Both the position numbers and the translations under genes were made by a program. Below the pieces are notes generated by a model that saw nothing but the letters and a program-made list of their open reading frames with translations, was not told the DNA's origin and made no database searches. From contig NC_090292.1 in assembly GCF_037392515.1 (NCBI RefSeq), positions 40,996,747 through 41,060,746 of the forward strand: DNA of 64,000 nt, written 5' to 3'. Below are positions 50,807 through 63,565 of the stretch, in pieces (the stretch's first letter is position 1; each line of letters begins with the position of its first letter). This DNA comes from Haliotis asinina. Lineage: Eukaryota; Mollusca; Gastropoda; Lepetellida; Haliotidae.

Positions 50807-51934
50807 GATCTATCATCCATCAAATCGACCTTTTTGAGTCAACTTCGTCCAGCGACTTCACCTGTGTTGTGGTGTTTCTTTCACGAACTTGCTGATGACG
50901 CTGTGACAGATGTTAACACGTCTTGTAATCAGTCGCCAGGACATCTCGCCTTCTTTCATTTTGCCATTTTGTGGCCTCAGATAACTGGTTGTGAGCCATT
51001 TTACTGAATCGTCAATTCACACAACACTACTCTCGAAACAATGTTTTGATAAATATGCACATGCATGCATTTCAGCTGCAAGCACGAGCAAAACACTTAA
51101 TGCACATGCATATTGTTTTCTGAACTGGTGAGACGAATATTTAGGCCACTGAAAACTGTTATACATTCAATGTATTAATTTGAATGGTTTCATTTACATC
51201 ACGTTAAATCAGGTGTTGCCTCAATATTTATCATCAGTATACAAATTTTATCATCTGTACAACAGAGTTGATGTACAACATCGCTACCCATGACAGACTT
51301 TTATAAAATGGCGAAGTCATTGACATCGTCACCCAAGATGCATTCAAGGGTCATGCCTTGATTCAGGAGTCGTTTGTGCATAAAAAAACCCTGTGACTTC
51401 CTGACCTGAGAATCTAGTTATTCATTTATTTATTTGCTTGTTCGTTTGTTTGTTTATTGCAGCATAGAGAAGTTACAAAGGCCTATGAGTCCGCTGTCGT
51501 TGCGTCGTTGGTTTGCGTCAGTCAGACAGAACAATGACAATTTCGTAAATCATGGAATTTGAGAAAATGTTACACACTCTAAAAACGTAAAAACATGTGA
51601 TTGTTCTGTGTTTGCATGTCAAACAAGCACAGTCCTACCAGCACAGTGTTCGTTTTGACACCAAATATATATCTCTACACTTGGTATTGCTGACAAAGAC
51701 CATTTGTTATTTTATACTAAATACACGAAGAATTAAAAAATGCATTTGTCTCAGCTGAATGTGAAATATACATGACGTTATGGTGGTTTCATGACAGGCC
51801 TTTGTAAACACTATCCAATCTGTCGAAAGTTCGGTGTTTCTATTTTCCACACTACCGTCGTCGTCGATATCTACTGGTGGCTTGCAAACTTGAAACAGGT
51901 GACAGTTGTGGCTCTTATACAGTACGTGGACGTG

Positions 51935-52110
51935 TGAAGATCCGGTTTAGAATCAGTCTTGGCGACAAACGGGATTGGGTGATGTTCGCCGACTTGCTTG
52001 ACACATGTCATCGTATCCCAGTTGTGTAGATCAGTACTGATGCTATTGATCACTGGATTGCATCTTCCCAACCCGAATATTTACAGACCACTGCCCTGTA
52101 GCTGGAATAT
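51935..52110 (+). mobile_element. SINE family B copy
   Basis: Body order: AAGATCCGGTTTAGAATCAG, ACGGGATTGGGTGA, GACTTGCTTGACACATGTCA, TATTGATCACTGGATTG, ATTTACAGACC and TAGCTGGAATAT. The same order recurs at 52665-52840 and 59325-59595. The end is degraded and has no TCAC tail. Confidence 0.72.
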
Positions 52111-52664
52111 AGACAAGTGTGGCTTTAAATAACCAAATAGGCGAATCTTACGCAGCGATTTGTGTACTTTGTTCTCAATTCTATGATACGGATATTACGT
52201 GCGTCATGAGGGTGTAATTTCAGAGTGTACCATAATGAAATGGAACTGTTGTACGAAGTTGGTATATCCAAATTATTCTAAATCACTGCTCTCTAACTGA
52301 AGAAAATTAAATAGTTTTATTTATACATGTATTTGTATCGTATTTACATAGCGGCAGTAATAACATCATGGAAAATAGCCGTGGCAGAAATTCCATGTGA
52401 AACTGAAGTCAATCTATCGTATTTGACAAACAAAGAATAACAAAACGGTTCTGTTGTCTGTGATATAGTAAATTTCGACAATTGTAAGATTGGGATTGAC
52501 AAAACTGAAACACAACTTTTACCCACAAAACTGATTTGTCAGGACGTTCTTGGGAAATTTGATGGCGTGCATTTTTCAGAAACCACCAATTTCCGAAGTG
52601 AAGTTAAAAATAGCTCCCAGGGCCCCACTCCTCAAAGGGATCGTTGCTCTACGACAGTCGCAAG

Positions 52665-52840
52665 TCTTACGTTGAAGTATGGGAATCATAGCGACTAACG
52701 GGATCGGGTGATCAGGCCCGCTGACTTGGTTGAGAGATTGTATCCCAGTTACATAGACCGATGCTCATGCTTTTGATCACTGGATTGTCTGGTCACACAG
52801 CTAAAATATGGCTGAACTTGGCGTTAAACACAAAACAAAC
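52665..52840 (+). mobile_element. SINE family B copy
   Basis: It shares GCGACTAACGGGATCGGGTG, CTGACTTGGTTGA, CATGCTTTTGATCACTGG, ATTGTCTGGTC and GGCGTTAAACA with the other family B copies. Confidence 0.75.
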
Positions 52841-52943
52841 AATAATTTCATTTCCTGATATTTTAAAAATACACAGTCATAAATTGATTATCTGTTGAGA
52901 TAGACTTGCGTGTACTCGTTGGTATCACCCTTAAGAATACACC

Positions 52944-53245
52944 GCCTCCGTGGTGTACTGGTTAGAGCGCTCGCCTGGAGAGCGGAAGGTCGATGGTACC
53001 ATTCGTGCCCGCTCTATACCAAAACATGCTAATGTATGGTACTTGCTGGTCCCTGCCTGGCGTTCGGTATTACTGGGTACAACAGGAACTGTCAGCTCGG
53101 AGTCAGTATAATGTGTCTGAGTTGGGTATTAACTGCAGCATGGTATCTCAGTGGGCTTCCACTAGAAACTACCTTAAGTTTGGGAGAGTACAAGCAGCCA
53201 TCCACTCATGCAGAACATGTGCAAAATAGCCAGTTGTCCGCTAGC
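52944..53245 (+). mobile_element. tRNA-derived SINE (family C)
   Basis: The tRNA-like head is GCCTCCGTGGTGTACTGGTT with a good box A (TGGTGTACTGG at 52951-52961) and a degraded box B near 52990. A non-tRNA body follows (GTCCCTGCCTGGCGTTCGG, GTCAGTATAATGTGTCTG, AGTGGGCTTCCACTAGAAA). The head is not a functional tRNA: the box B/T-arm is broken and no acceptor pairing is seen. Confidence 0.65.
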
Positions 53246-53750
53246 CCGTGGCAATTACAAATCCAGTCGGACCAGTAAATCTCCACAGTCACTGGCCAAA
53301 CTGGCCAGTGAATGTTCATGGGGTCATTTTTAATAAACCCCTCTGTCCGACTTATCACTGTTTAGGATTACAGTCTGTGGTCTATAGTCTATATCGTCAT
53401 CATACTAATAGCTTAATGATGACGGCAGTGTCATGCCAGCTACATATTATTCACATGTCTTTTTCTAATGATAAGTTTCGTTTTAGCATTCAAATTTTCG
53501 GCTAGTGAATAAGTTTGGGCTAGTGAGGTTCAGGTGCAGCCCGAGTGAGTAGCAAATTTATAAACTATTTCGCACACTGTCATATGAGTGAAATATTCTT
53601 ACATACAAAGTTATATTCATATTCATATTTATTCCACAAAAAGAAGTACAAAGTTCCTGTACAATTTGATCAGGTCTGTCACCATTTTTCTCGTCTCCTG
53701 ATTCTTCAGGAGTTCTTCAAAGCCGCCATACAAGCGTTGACGCCAATACG

Positions 53751-53861
53751 AGGGTCTAGATGTTCCAAGCTCTCTTAGTGCTAAGATAGCCGTAATTTAA
53801 TGTTAATGTGTGGATCTTACGACTATCTTAGCGCTAAGAGGGCTTCGAAAATCTAGGCCCT
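53751..53861. mobile_element. Fold-back MITE
   Basis: Arms 53751-53789 and 53823-53861 are reverse complements at 34 of 39 positions with a 33-nt loop. Each arm contains CTTAGYGCTAAG, itself palindromic. A related half-arm (GGGCCCCGTTTCACAAAGCT) lies near 55207. Confidence 0.8.
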
Positions 53862-54213
53862 TGACTTTAGACCTTACGCCCATAAGGACTACACAATCAC
53901 TGCACAGCACTACATGTATAGCAGAAAACACTTTTCAAAAGATATATATATTGATTTTTTTTCTGAGAACCGGTCTATTGGGTAAAGAACATACATGGAG
54001 ATTTTGTGATTATCTTTATGGTTTGAATTAAAATCTACGCAGACTTTCACACGCCACGGTTGTGAGCTATTGTGGTCGATAATTTACCCTGAAACATTTA
54101 CAGAAATAATTACCTTTTTTCTCTCACTTACAGGTACGGTGCATGCAGTCAGAAAGTGGTACATGGTATGCAGAGGTTGCCGGGCATCAATTAGATACCA
54201 CTATAACTTCATA

Positions 54214-54215
<2 letters not shown>

Positions 54216-54258
<43 letters not shown>
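54216..54258. repeat. (GT)n microsatellite
   Basis: About 21 GT dinucleotides followed by interrupted GT/TC units. Confidence 0.95.
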
Positions 54259-54259
<1 letters not shown>

Positions 54260-54449
54260 CTGTGTATGTCTGTGTTTCTGTGTGTCTGTGTGTAGATGGA
54301 TGTATAGAGATAACATAGTTAACATAGTAACATAGATAACACAGACGATATTATCCATTGCTCTCCTTATAGTGCTGAAAAAGTGCATGTAGAGATGACC
54401 AGACAGAAAATAATTTGTAGACACCACAAGAAGAGAAATAAACACATTT

Positions 54450-56990
54450 TGTACTTAATTATCTCCCTTTTCACATAACTGATAAAGGGTACAGTTGAAT
54501 TTCTACTGTGTTTTAGGATAACTTGTTTCACAACAAGTATTATGGCATTAATTGGATTATTATTTTTCCCTTGGATCCCAAGCAAGACATTCTGTTTTGT
54601 GAAATACAACGGAATATTCAAGTCAGTTAAGAGCCATGACTGGAGGTTTTTCCAGATATTTTGAACAATTTCACAGTCCCAAAAGAGATGGGTAATTGTT
54701 ACAATTTTAGTTACAAAAACTACAAATGGGAGAGTCTATGTACTTCATCTAAAAAAAAGTTTTGTAGGTAGAATATTGTGAATAATTCCGTATTGTAACC
54801 TTCTTAGGTCAGTGCTATAAGTGCATTTCCATGGGATAATATTAAATATTTCCCAGTCCTTTGGTAAAAGAATTTGATTCAAGCTGTCCCAGTTTTTGTT
54901 ATAGTATTCTATTTTGAGTTTAGCGCACAGGAGTGTTTCATAGAAATATTTTCTACGTTTTTCATTGAATTTTAGCTTAGACAAATTAAAAGGGTGTGTC
55001 GTTGTGTGCTCATGGTGGTGAAAAATGAAATATTTACCTTTAATATGTAAGTAGTAATTGCTTGTTTGACCCCTTCGTAGGTCAGGAAATTAGTTTTGAG
55101 TTTGTATAGATCCATAAAGTCATCAAGGGATAGAAATTTCCCTTCCGCTGTCAACATGTCAGATACGAATACAACTACCTCCTATACCAGTATTTATACA
55201 GAACAGGGCCCCGTTTCACAAAGCTCTCGTAAGCCTAAGATCTCGTAAGTTTTCTCGTTTTTTAATATAAGTACAATCTGCGGACCATATAACCCCACTT
55301 ATATGATAACTCCACTTTCTGTAATAATTTCCTTACCCATCCAAGCCTTTGGGCCACAATTGTCTCTTTTATTTTTGATACCTTTAATCCACCATGTTTT
55401 GGAAGAAATGTAATAATGTCCCTTTTAACATTGTCTGGTTTTCCTCTTCATATAAATCTAAAACATAGCGTTTGAAGCTTATCTAAAACATGTTCTGGAG
55501 GATTTAGGTGTCTTGCAAATAGGTGATTTAATTTAGGAAGCAGAAGTGATTTCAAAACTTTGTTTCGTCAAAAGGGAGTAAGTGATCGTGCTGACCAGGT
55601 GTTCATAATTGGGACAATTTATCTGCATAATTCAACCACATTTGCAAAATCAATGTCAAAGTGAATACCTAAAAGTGTAAATTCAGTGTGGGATCAGTCA
55701 AAATTACAGTCTTTACATAACTATAGTCTTGATCTCTTGTTTCATCCTATCCAAATTAATTTAGATTTTTCAATATTGATTTTTAGCCCAGAGAATATTG
55801 CAAAGAATTGTAATGTATTTAAAGCAACATAAAGACATCTTTCAAAGCCATCCAGTGTCATCGTGGTCCAATCAGCAAATTGTGACATAATGTATTCAAT
55901 ATTGTCAACTTTAATTCCTCTTATATACTTATTTTTATCGAGGCCAAAATCTTATATGATATATTTAGAGGCGAAATGGGTCGCCAGTTCTTCAAAAACC
56001 TTTTAGGCTTATTTCATTTTGGAATACATGTTATCAGCTCCTGTTTCTGGGAGACGGATAAATTTCCAGTCCGAAATTTAGAGATCTTATCAAAACTTCA
56101 CCAAGATCATTACAAAAAACAAATATTAAATTCTGCTGTAAAACCATCAAGACCTGGACTTTTGTCGTTTTTCATATTTCTTATGGCTGTCAAAACTTCT
56201 GCTCTTGTTAATTCACATTCCATTATAGTTCTTTGTTCTTTGTTCAATGATATGGTAATATCTTGTAAAAGTTCGTCCAAAGCTATTGGGCTTACATCTT
56301 GTTTTGAATACATTCTTCCATAAAGAGATTTCACCTCTTTTGACATGGTGTCAACATCATTTTGAACTGTTCCATCATCTTTTTCTAACTGTACAAAGGA
56401 TTTATTTTAAAAATTTCTGGCTTCAAGTTTCACGGAGAATTTTGTTGGTTTTCCGCCCTGTTCTGTTCACTTACACTTGGTTCTAACTAGCATCCCTTCT
56501 ATTTTCTTTCCATTGATATCCTCTAAATCAGTCCTAATTTAGTTAATTTCTTTTAGCGTATCATTGTTTGCTGTGTCTGTATCTGAATTGTCTAGTCTGA
56601 TTTCCACGGAGCCTGATTGTGTTTCCAGCTTGTTTTCTGTATGCAGTATAATTTTCTTTTAAGCTGAGGCATAATAAATTGTCTTTCCTCTAATCGTTAA
56701 TAGTACAGTTTCCTATAGTAATTGATCACCAATTGAATATGTTATGTCATTGTCCATATTTTCATTATTAATTTCATATTGGTCGAGTGCAGATTTTATC
56801 GTGGATTTTATCACTTCCACATATTTTCTATCCCGCAGCAATGAACTGTTAAATTTCCAGAAACCTAGACCACGAGGCACATTTGAAAGTGTAAGTGATA
56901 ATTCTATGAGAGAGTGATCAGTACTTTCTTTCTTTTCATATTATTGTTGAGACCTCTGCAGTTGAGGGATACTATATTCAGTTCTTCAGC
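54450..56990 (-). pseudogene. Tx1/L1-like ORF2 remnant
   Basis: ELNIVSLNCRGLNN (near 56985) is the endonuclease start; it joins near 56940 to STDHSLIELSL, the endonuclease end, so about 200 residues are lost. The RT starts with AIRNMKNDKSPGLDGFTAEF (near 56135). The catalytic block reads MSQFADWTTM near 55870, where the family has FADD, so the second Asp is gone. The C terminus shows WKCTYSTDLRRLQYGIIHNI and a KNNNPINAIILVVKQVIL block. Not functional. Confidence 0.78.
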
Positions 56991-57984
56991 CATATGATGG
57001 GGTGTGGCATCATTATATACACGTATTGGGAATAATGAAAAGCAGGCAATAACCATGTGGAAATTTCGGCAAAACGATGTACCTGTACCTTTCAAGCTCA
57101 CTACCAACATCTGATTTTGAAGTGAAAACGAGACATCAAAATTCAATGGAAAGAAAAAACATACACATACATTTCACATTTGGAACATACAAAGTCTATA
57201 AAACTTACAATTTTATCAGCCCAATAACCATTTTGGGGATAAAATATCGAAAGAGTTAAATTGGTCTTGTGACATCTGCTGACTGGAAATTGAACAAACA
57301 TGACACGATGTACAATGCCTTCATCATATACAAATACAAAAGTGTCGTCTGTAACAACAATCTGCACAAAGTAGAGAGTACAGTCATATAATGGAACCAA
57401 CTGCTTAAGGATTTACAACACGATAATAACATTTTACCCGTAATTATTTTTTTCAAGCACGTAAGTGACTCAGAAATTAACACAGTCACGTGGGTGTATA
57501 TGACAGTTCTAAAAATAGCACTGTTTGTAAACATTGACACGTGGACATAATATCCACACACATGATTTCTTACGTTCAGTTGGGATATCTTGGTTACTGA
57601 ATGGAGGGATAATAATCCACAAACAGAGATCTAAGTTATACAACACAAGGAAAACAAAAACCTTTCTTGATCTTTTTAGGTGACAGACCAGGTAAAATCA
57701 ACAACATCGATGGACATTTCTTATGAATGTGCAGATACTATTTCTGTTGGAGATAACTGTTCAGACATGTCATTCAATATATTCAAAGTTCATCTTCCAG
57801 TCCGACATCTTTCCAGGCAAACTGTTTACTTTGTCGGCATTGCAGGATGATATCATTTCCCCTCTCAAGGATCCTTGTTTGTAGCTTGTGAGTTTGACGG
57901 AGTTCATAAGCTTTTGAGGCTAGTTTTCCTCTGTATGTTTTCAGTGGCACGGGCAGGTCGGTACGAATTGAGACCTTTTTTTTC

Positions 57985-58260
57985 TCAGCAGTTTACCTTT
58001 GGGGGGTCTGGCGTGTCTGGAATACCATAAACAAGCAAGTTACACTTATGATGGTACAGTTTCCGTTCCAGGAGCTTCTTTTCAACGTGATACATCATCT
58101 CGGCCATGTCCGACTTCAGCTTGTTTACCTCAGCCTTGTTGTCTTGAATATCAGCTGAATTGTAACTTAACGACTCCCGAAGATTGTCATAAGATTCTCT
58201 CAATTCAGCAATATCGTTCTTTAATCCGCCTATTATGTCGGAAGTTCGTTGATGAAACAT
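57985..58260 (-). pseudogene. Tx1/L1-like ORF1 remnant (coiled coil)
   Basis: 91 residues with a heptad-like pattern (DIIGGLKNDIAELRESYDNL, then DNKAEVNKLKSDMAEM), then LLERKLYHHKCNLLVYGIPD. This is the junction of coiled coil and RRM (..RRNNLLIYGIPE..) of L1-type ORF1 proteins. The frame ends right after it and the rest is missing. Confidence 0.78.
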
Positions 58261-58299
58261 TTGATTTCCTCAGTGTCCGACATTGTTTTCTGAATGTGA

Positions 58300-59320
58300 T
58301 GGCTGACTATCCAAATCACTGTTCGGTGACAGAGAGCCCCTGTTTGATTGTTCCGCACTCTCCCCGATCAAACTTTCACTCAAACCGCCTCCCTGAACGT
58401 CGTCGGACTTTTATTTACCTTTCCCCCCTTCGATTTGCAGCCATGTTTGTGGATCAAGCTCGTCTCGCCATTCACGCCAAACCGGAAGTTCGTATCTTTA
58501 CAGAAATAATGATACATTGATAGTAAATATAATAAAATCATCAGTGCGCAATAGTTCGTACTAATAGTTGTAAACAGACTCGATAACATATAATACACAG
58601 TAAGGTTACAACCCATCTTGCCAAGTACATAGCACAATACATATTCGTAAATATTCTAATTGCAAAAACATTATGAACTTTTTACAAATTGTGCCCATGT
58701 AGTAAATGGGTAGGATGATAACTAATCTATATTACATTTCTTAAGTAATGGGTATACTTGTAGTTCATTGTACAAAACAGTAGGACATATTCTATACAGA
58801 TCTCAAATGGACAATACGAACAATGAGCCTACAGTGTGATGTCGACCAGCACAGCAACACACATTATCCAGAACATGTAGGAATAAAAATATATAGTTAG
58901 ACAATATATTTTACATTAACAGTTAGTTTACCGATCAGTTGAGCAGGTCATGGCTTGGGTTGGTTAAAGGCTTGAGGGACAGGTGACCTATGTTTTAACT
59001 AGTCTACTGATAAATATTTATTTACACAGACTAGAAATCACTAATGTATTAAAAACCCTTTGTACAAAGTCGCATCTGCCACACGACAGTAAAAGAAGAT
59101 AGAGAGAGTCGAACCATCCAAATCCCTTGCGTCTGTTTATATAATATGATCCTATATCTTTACAAATAATTAATATCTAAGATCAAAGTGCTCATCTGTC
59201 GATTGCATTTCACTACTCTGAAATTAGAAATTCGACAGATCTATATTGCAATGCAACTTATTTGGCAGTACATAGCCCTAATGACCACTCTTGCACTTCT
59301 TTAACATGATCCCTGTGATG
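58300..59320. other. Stretch without recognised gene
   Basis: AT-rich, apart from the first 200 bp, which may belong to the 5' part of the Tx1/L1-like element. It could contain talin intron or 3' UTR sequence, but no exon is seen. Confidence 0.4.
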
Positions 59321-59324
59321 ATGA

Positions 59325-59595
59325 AGACACGGGTTTCAGTAGGTCCTCAGCAACCCATGTTTGAGGAAAAGGTGGTCAGATTCACCAGTGGATTCACAAG
59401 TCGTTTTATCCCACTAATCACGTAGATGATGCTCATACTTTTGATTGCTGGATTGTCTGATCCAGTGTCGATCATATACACTGACAGAAACAACTTAAAG
59501 AACAAAGGAACATTCAAGCGTTCCTTTAATATTTTCCAGTTTTCATTACTAACTTACAGCTAGAGCATTGCCGAGCGCAGTGTTAAACAAAAAAG
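59325..59595 (+). mobile_element. SINE family B copy, interrupted
   Basis: GACACGGGTTTCAGTAGGTC, AGCAACCCATGTTTG, TTTTGATTGCTGGATTGTCT and, after an insertion at about 59480-59560, CAGCTAGAGCATTGCCGAG and GCAGTGTTAAACAAA. Same block order as the other two family B copies. Confidence 0.68.
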
Positions 59596-59914
59596 CACCC
59601 TACTTAAGCATGAAACACAAAACTCAACTCTCGTCATGGATGATATGACATTTATTGTTATTATTATTATGAATTATGAAATATACATTCGCCATAAACA
59701 TGTTTATGATAACTGCGGGTGTGCAGTGTATGTATATAAATGCATATACAAACGTACAGGGAAATATACACAATAATGCTACAAGCTGTTTAGTAACCCT
59801 CATATCTCACTCTCAACTTCACTGGAATGTCAGACCTAGACTATAACAGTGCACAGAAATTCACCCACTTTAGGCCATGGGATAATATACCAGTTCAGTT
59901 ATATGACTCTGTTT

Positions 59915-60025
59915 TTGAAATATCACAGCGGTGGACACCAGAAATGGACTTCACTCACTTTACCCATGTGAAGAACCAGGTCCTCCAGGTGACTGCTTTA
60001 ACCACGAGGCTACCCCTCCGTCCCC
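59915..60025 (-). mobile_element. tRNA-derived SINE (family A), degenerate
   Basis: The + strand has GGTGGACACCAGAAATGGAC, TTTACCCATGTG and ACTGCTTTAACCACGAGGCTACCCC, the complement of a tRNA-like box A (GTAGCCTCGTGGTTAAAG) and of the body of family A. Confidence 0.68.
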
Positions 60026-62559
60026 CAAAATACCCCTCAAAATACCAACATCAATCATCTTTACATATTTAGTGTTACAGGCAAACTTACTATAACATGA
60101 ATTATTAGAAATTAGGACTTCTAAAAGTAACTTTCTCTAATCCAAATAAGTAAAATATAATCATCTTGGTAACTGTTATTCAGGATGCGTTGCTATGCTA
60201 CAGATAAAGGCAAGTTGTGTATGTATCTGCCCCAGGACTGCTCATTCAGTGAAGATAGAGACCGAGTTGCAGGAGTTCTGCGTAGGGTGTACACAATAAC
60301 ACGCTGGAACAGATAGGGTAACATACAGCTCCCCTACAGGGGCAATACTGAAATATGTATTATATGCATGTAGCTGATAAAACCAGGGTTTCCTCCCCTT
60401 GTCATGCATCTGTTACCTCCCTTAAAGAACCGACTACATACACTATAGCATCTGCTAATTATTCTTAATACATTTTATCAACATTTATCATCAGAACATT
60501 TTGGCAAATGAAATGAAAACAAAATATCCAAAAATTGCGAAAGGATGTTTCTTAAATAAAATGTCACAGAAAGTCCAATACCAGATACAAAGTCAAAACA
60601 ACAGAAGAAAATATCTTTCTTGCCATGCTCTACCCAAGAAGAACATTATCAAAAGAAACAACAAATTTTGTTACATGGAAGACAGAAAATTGGAGAAACA
60701 GAACAGATCTATCTATTTTGCTATATGACAACATGCGAAAAGATCAATGATCGACTGAGATGTCCAGTAACGTGGCCCCTATATTGTTTTCAGGTTGTTT
60801 CACATCAACATGGTGGTATCAAGGGATTAGCTCTAAATAGGGAGCAACATCAAACTCACTTTCAACATCTACCAGGTTCTACATTTACTTGTCAAATAGA
60901 TATCACAAGCTACGGTGCTGACCGGCTCTACAAAGGCTGTCATCCACTGAAAGCAGACTTGTGGAACATAGTGTATTCAAACCAGTCTTGCGATATGGGA
61001 TGTTATGCCACTGGCAGGACTTGTACAATCCACCCTCCATCCAGTCTAATCACTACTACTTATTAACACTGTAATCAGTTTTGGAAGGATTCAACACAAT
61101 TCGATGTCAAATCATGTTTTTGTGGTTTTGCAGAAGGCAGTATGCGTGTTCAACATTGAGTTATTTAACTAAAAGAATTTTCTTGACATGATTAAAAATG
61201 AAATATAAACATATTTAATCTTACTGAGATTTTCCTTTTTGATCTGTCCTAGTTTGGTAGAAATGCCAACTCTCAACGTCATACAGAACCTCAGTAAACA
61301 TTTTCAGTTTCGAATCACATGACTTGTATACAGCAACTTGTAAATCACACAGCGATTTAATCAAAGCACATTAAAATTTTCTTACTACAAATATCCTTTC
61401 ACTCATCAATCCAACTCATGTTTATAATCTGATCAGGAGGAAACTAACAACGTTGTGCCCCAATCAACAGATGAGTGGAGTCTGCAGAAAGCTCTCGAAT
61501 GAGTTGGAAACTTAAAGCACTACGGCTGCAGGATACGTACAGGTCATCTAAGAGAGACAACTCGACAGTCAGAATAAACCGATAAGGTTTTGTTCAGCAC
61601 CTTAGTGAAATATATCAACAAAACAAAGCAAGGTCGACTATGAGGTATCGTTCAAGCTTCCTTCACCCTCTACAGCAGCACGTAAATATACAGTCTACAC
61701 TCACACTACATTCATGAAGCTATCTCGAAGCAGCCACAATCCAACCCAAACTTCAATAAGGCTTTGAGATCACTTTCAGATTATGCATGGTAAAAAATAC
61801 CCTATATTTGTTTAAGACCTCACCGATCCCTGTTCTCTGGCTGCAATGACACAGACAAGCACAGGACAGATCCTGTACAGACTGGCTGGCCCCTGACAGT
61901 GAGAACCTACACGATAGGTTGAGAGAGAAATATTCTGACACGATGCTGAAGAAACTCTGAGAAAGAGACCCGATCAGGATGGGGAGGGGAGAATCAGTTC
62001 AGAATGGGAAAGATTGAGTGGCTAGGTCCCAGATCGGGGAGACAGGTGGACTCACGTTAGGAAAAAAGTCTCTTAAGCTACAATGAGAAAGACAGACTCA
62101 GGGGTAAAGAAGCGATGAGGGCCAGATGTGAACTAGTGAAGAAGCATGGAGCAGGATGAGGAACACTGGATTTCTGGATTGGAAATACTGATTGTGTCAT
62201 TACCCCTTTGTGAAATAAAGGTTCTTGGAAATAGAGACCTTGTTGATTATTAACATTCAAACCAGTCGACATCTTGATGACAGGTACGAGGAAGTATTTG
62301 GATACATGCAACTTAATTACAACAGTCCAGTGTACTCCAACACTGACACACGCCACGTGAATACCACGAATCATTTGAAGGGCCTGAACTTGGTGAAATG
62401 GAAAGGCCTGGTGTCAAAGTTGGCAGAAAGTTTGAGTTTTGTGAATATATTGCTAAGTTTTTTTTGTTTGTTTTTTTTTTTTTGTTTATTTAACGTTTCA
62501 GCTGACTCAAATTGTCAGTTTGAAATTTGAGTCAAAACTTAAGGTTGTTTTAAAAAAGC
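60026..62559. other. Stretch without recognised gene
   Basis: I looked here for the terminal talin exon on the minus strand and did not find it. The 148-residue frame at 60620-61066 (+) has no recognisable domain. A purine-rich segment lies at 61950-62220. Confidence 0.4.
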
Positions 62560-62755
62560 GGGTCCTGATGTCACAGGAAGGGCTGATGTCAGCACAAGGG
62601 CCTGATGTCATGGGAAGGATCTGATGTCACATGAAGGGCCTCATGTCAGCAGCATGATGTCATGGCAAGGACCTGATATCATGGAAAGATGTTGATTTTA
62701 CCTGATATCATTGGAAGGGCCTAATGTGATGGGAAGAGTCTGATTCCAGTTTAGT
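62560..62755. repeat. Degenerate ~20-bp tandem repeat
   Basis: About nine imperfect units of the type GGGCCTGATGTCATGGGAAG, with variable spacing. Confidence 0.8.
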
Positions 62756-62864
62756 GGAAAGGATCTGACTATCCGATAAACGTTTTAGTCAGCTCCTATC
62801 AACACAACCTCAAATGTCCACAGGCTGAGCATCAACACACTTTGCACTACTGAGAGAATCCTAC

Positions 62865-62963
62865 CTGTGCAATACCGCCTACCATCCTCTTGTTGACAGT
62901 AACAAAGTCTTTAGCCTGCTGAGCTGCCCTCACAAGCGCCTCTGTGGCTTTCTTTACAGCAGA
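62865..62963 (-). CDS. TLN: Talin exon (C-terminal region), 33 codons
   Basis: Bounded by an acceptor (CTTCTCCAG) and a donor (CACAG|GTAGGA) on the minus strand, phase 0 at both ends. It reads SAVKKATEALVRAAQQAKDF then VTVNKRMVGGIAQ, which matches the last talin rod segment (..NAVKKAxxxLVxAAQxA..VxxKMVGGIAQ) just before the C-terminal dimerisation helix. Talin links integrin tails to actin at adhesion sites. It is three to four residues shorter than I expect at the junction with the preceding exon. The following exon, with the final ~50 residues, was not found. Confidence 0.86.
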
Positions 62964-63352
62964 CTGGAGAAGAACAAAGATGTCTTATGTCCTTCAAAGT
63001 CATTAATGTAACATCACATTGTGACAAATGAGTGGAATCTACTTGACTCTCTCAAAGAGCCATTACCCAAGAGTCCATCAGCTGTGATGCACTACATTGA
63101 TTTACTCAATGAGTTTGATGAGACAGCATAATTCCAGCTATATCATGTCAGATGGTAAATAACACATTCAACCAAACAATGTTGACTATGACACAATGAC
63201 AATAAGCCAAGAGACATACTAATGAACCATCCTCAGAGAGGTCCAATATCTATACGGAAACTGAAGGTCAGTTCAACCTCCTAATCATTCCAAAGATTCC
63301 TGGTTAGTCAGCTGATATTAAGTCCTCCATGACAAAAACTGATGCAACATAC

Positions 63353-63565
63353 CTGCAGCCTCCGTATAGCCACTGAGTCTGGGTCGGCCTTGACTTTGCA
63401 GGCCATGGGAAGTTGGACAGTTGACCCCGCAACCTCCTTGGTAGATGCAATGAGTTTCTCCTCACTGCCATTACCTTGAACCATGGCGTTGGCCGCCTCA
63501 CACAGACTGTGAGTTGCTGCTGACACCACCCGAGCATGGAAATCTACCGACTCAGTTTGTTGAGC
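63353..63565 (-). CDS. TLN: Talin exon (actin-binding rod region), 71 codons
   Basis: It lies between acceptor GTACATAG (right) and donor CTGCAG|GTATGT (left), phase 0 at both ends. It reads AQQTESVDFHARVVSAATHS, then LCEAANAMVQGNGSEEKLIA and VACKVKAD-type sequence (here MACKVKADPDSVAIRRLQ). This is the I/LWEQ (THATCH) actin-binding part of the talin rod (..LCEAANxxVQGxxSEEKLIxSAKxVAxSTAQLLVACKVKAD..). It is directly upstream of the exon at 62865-62963, with a 389-bp intron between. Confidence 0.93.

Larger units (their letters stand above)
54430..58270 (-). mobile_element. Decayed Tx1/L1-like LINE
   Basis: A second, unrelated LINE type, read leftward: ORF1 coiled coil (57985-58260), endonuclease start (56990 down), RT (56350 down to about 55600) and the C-terminal region (54984 to 54450). 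Stops and frame changes are frequent, most of the endonuclease is deleted near 56940, and a MITE-like scrap is inserted near 55200. Confidence 0.8.

Noticed and set aside
52944-53020. A tRNA gene
   Set aside because: Box A is good, but the T-arm/box B is degraded and the acceptor stem does not close; the sequence continues into a SINE body.
60620-61066. 148-residue + strand frame near the talin locus
   Set aside because: No domain recognised and no splice or promoter support.
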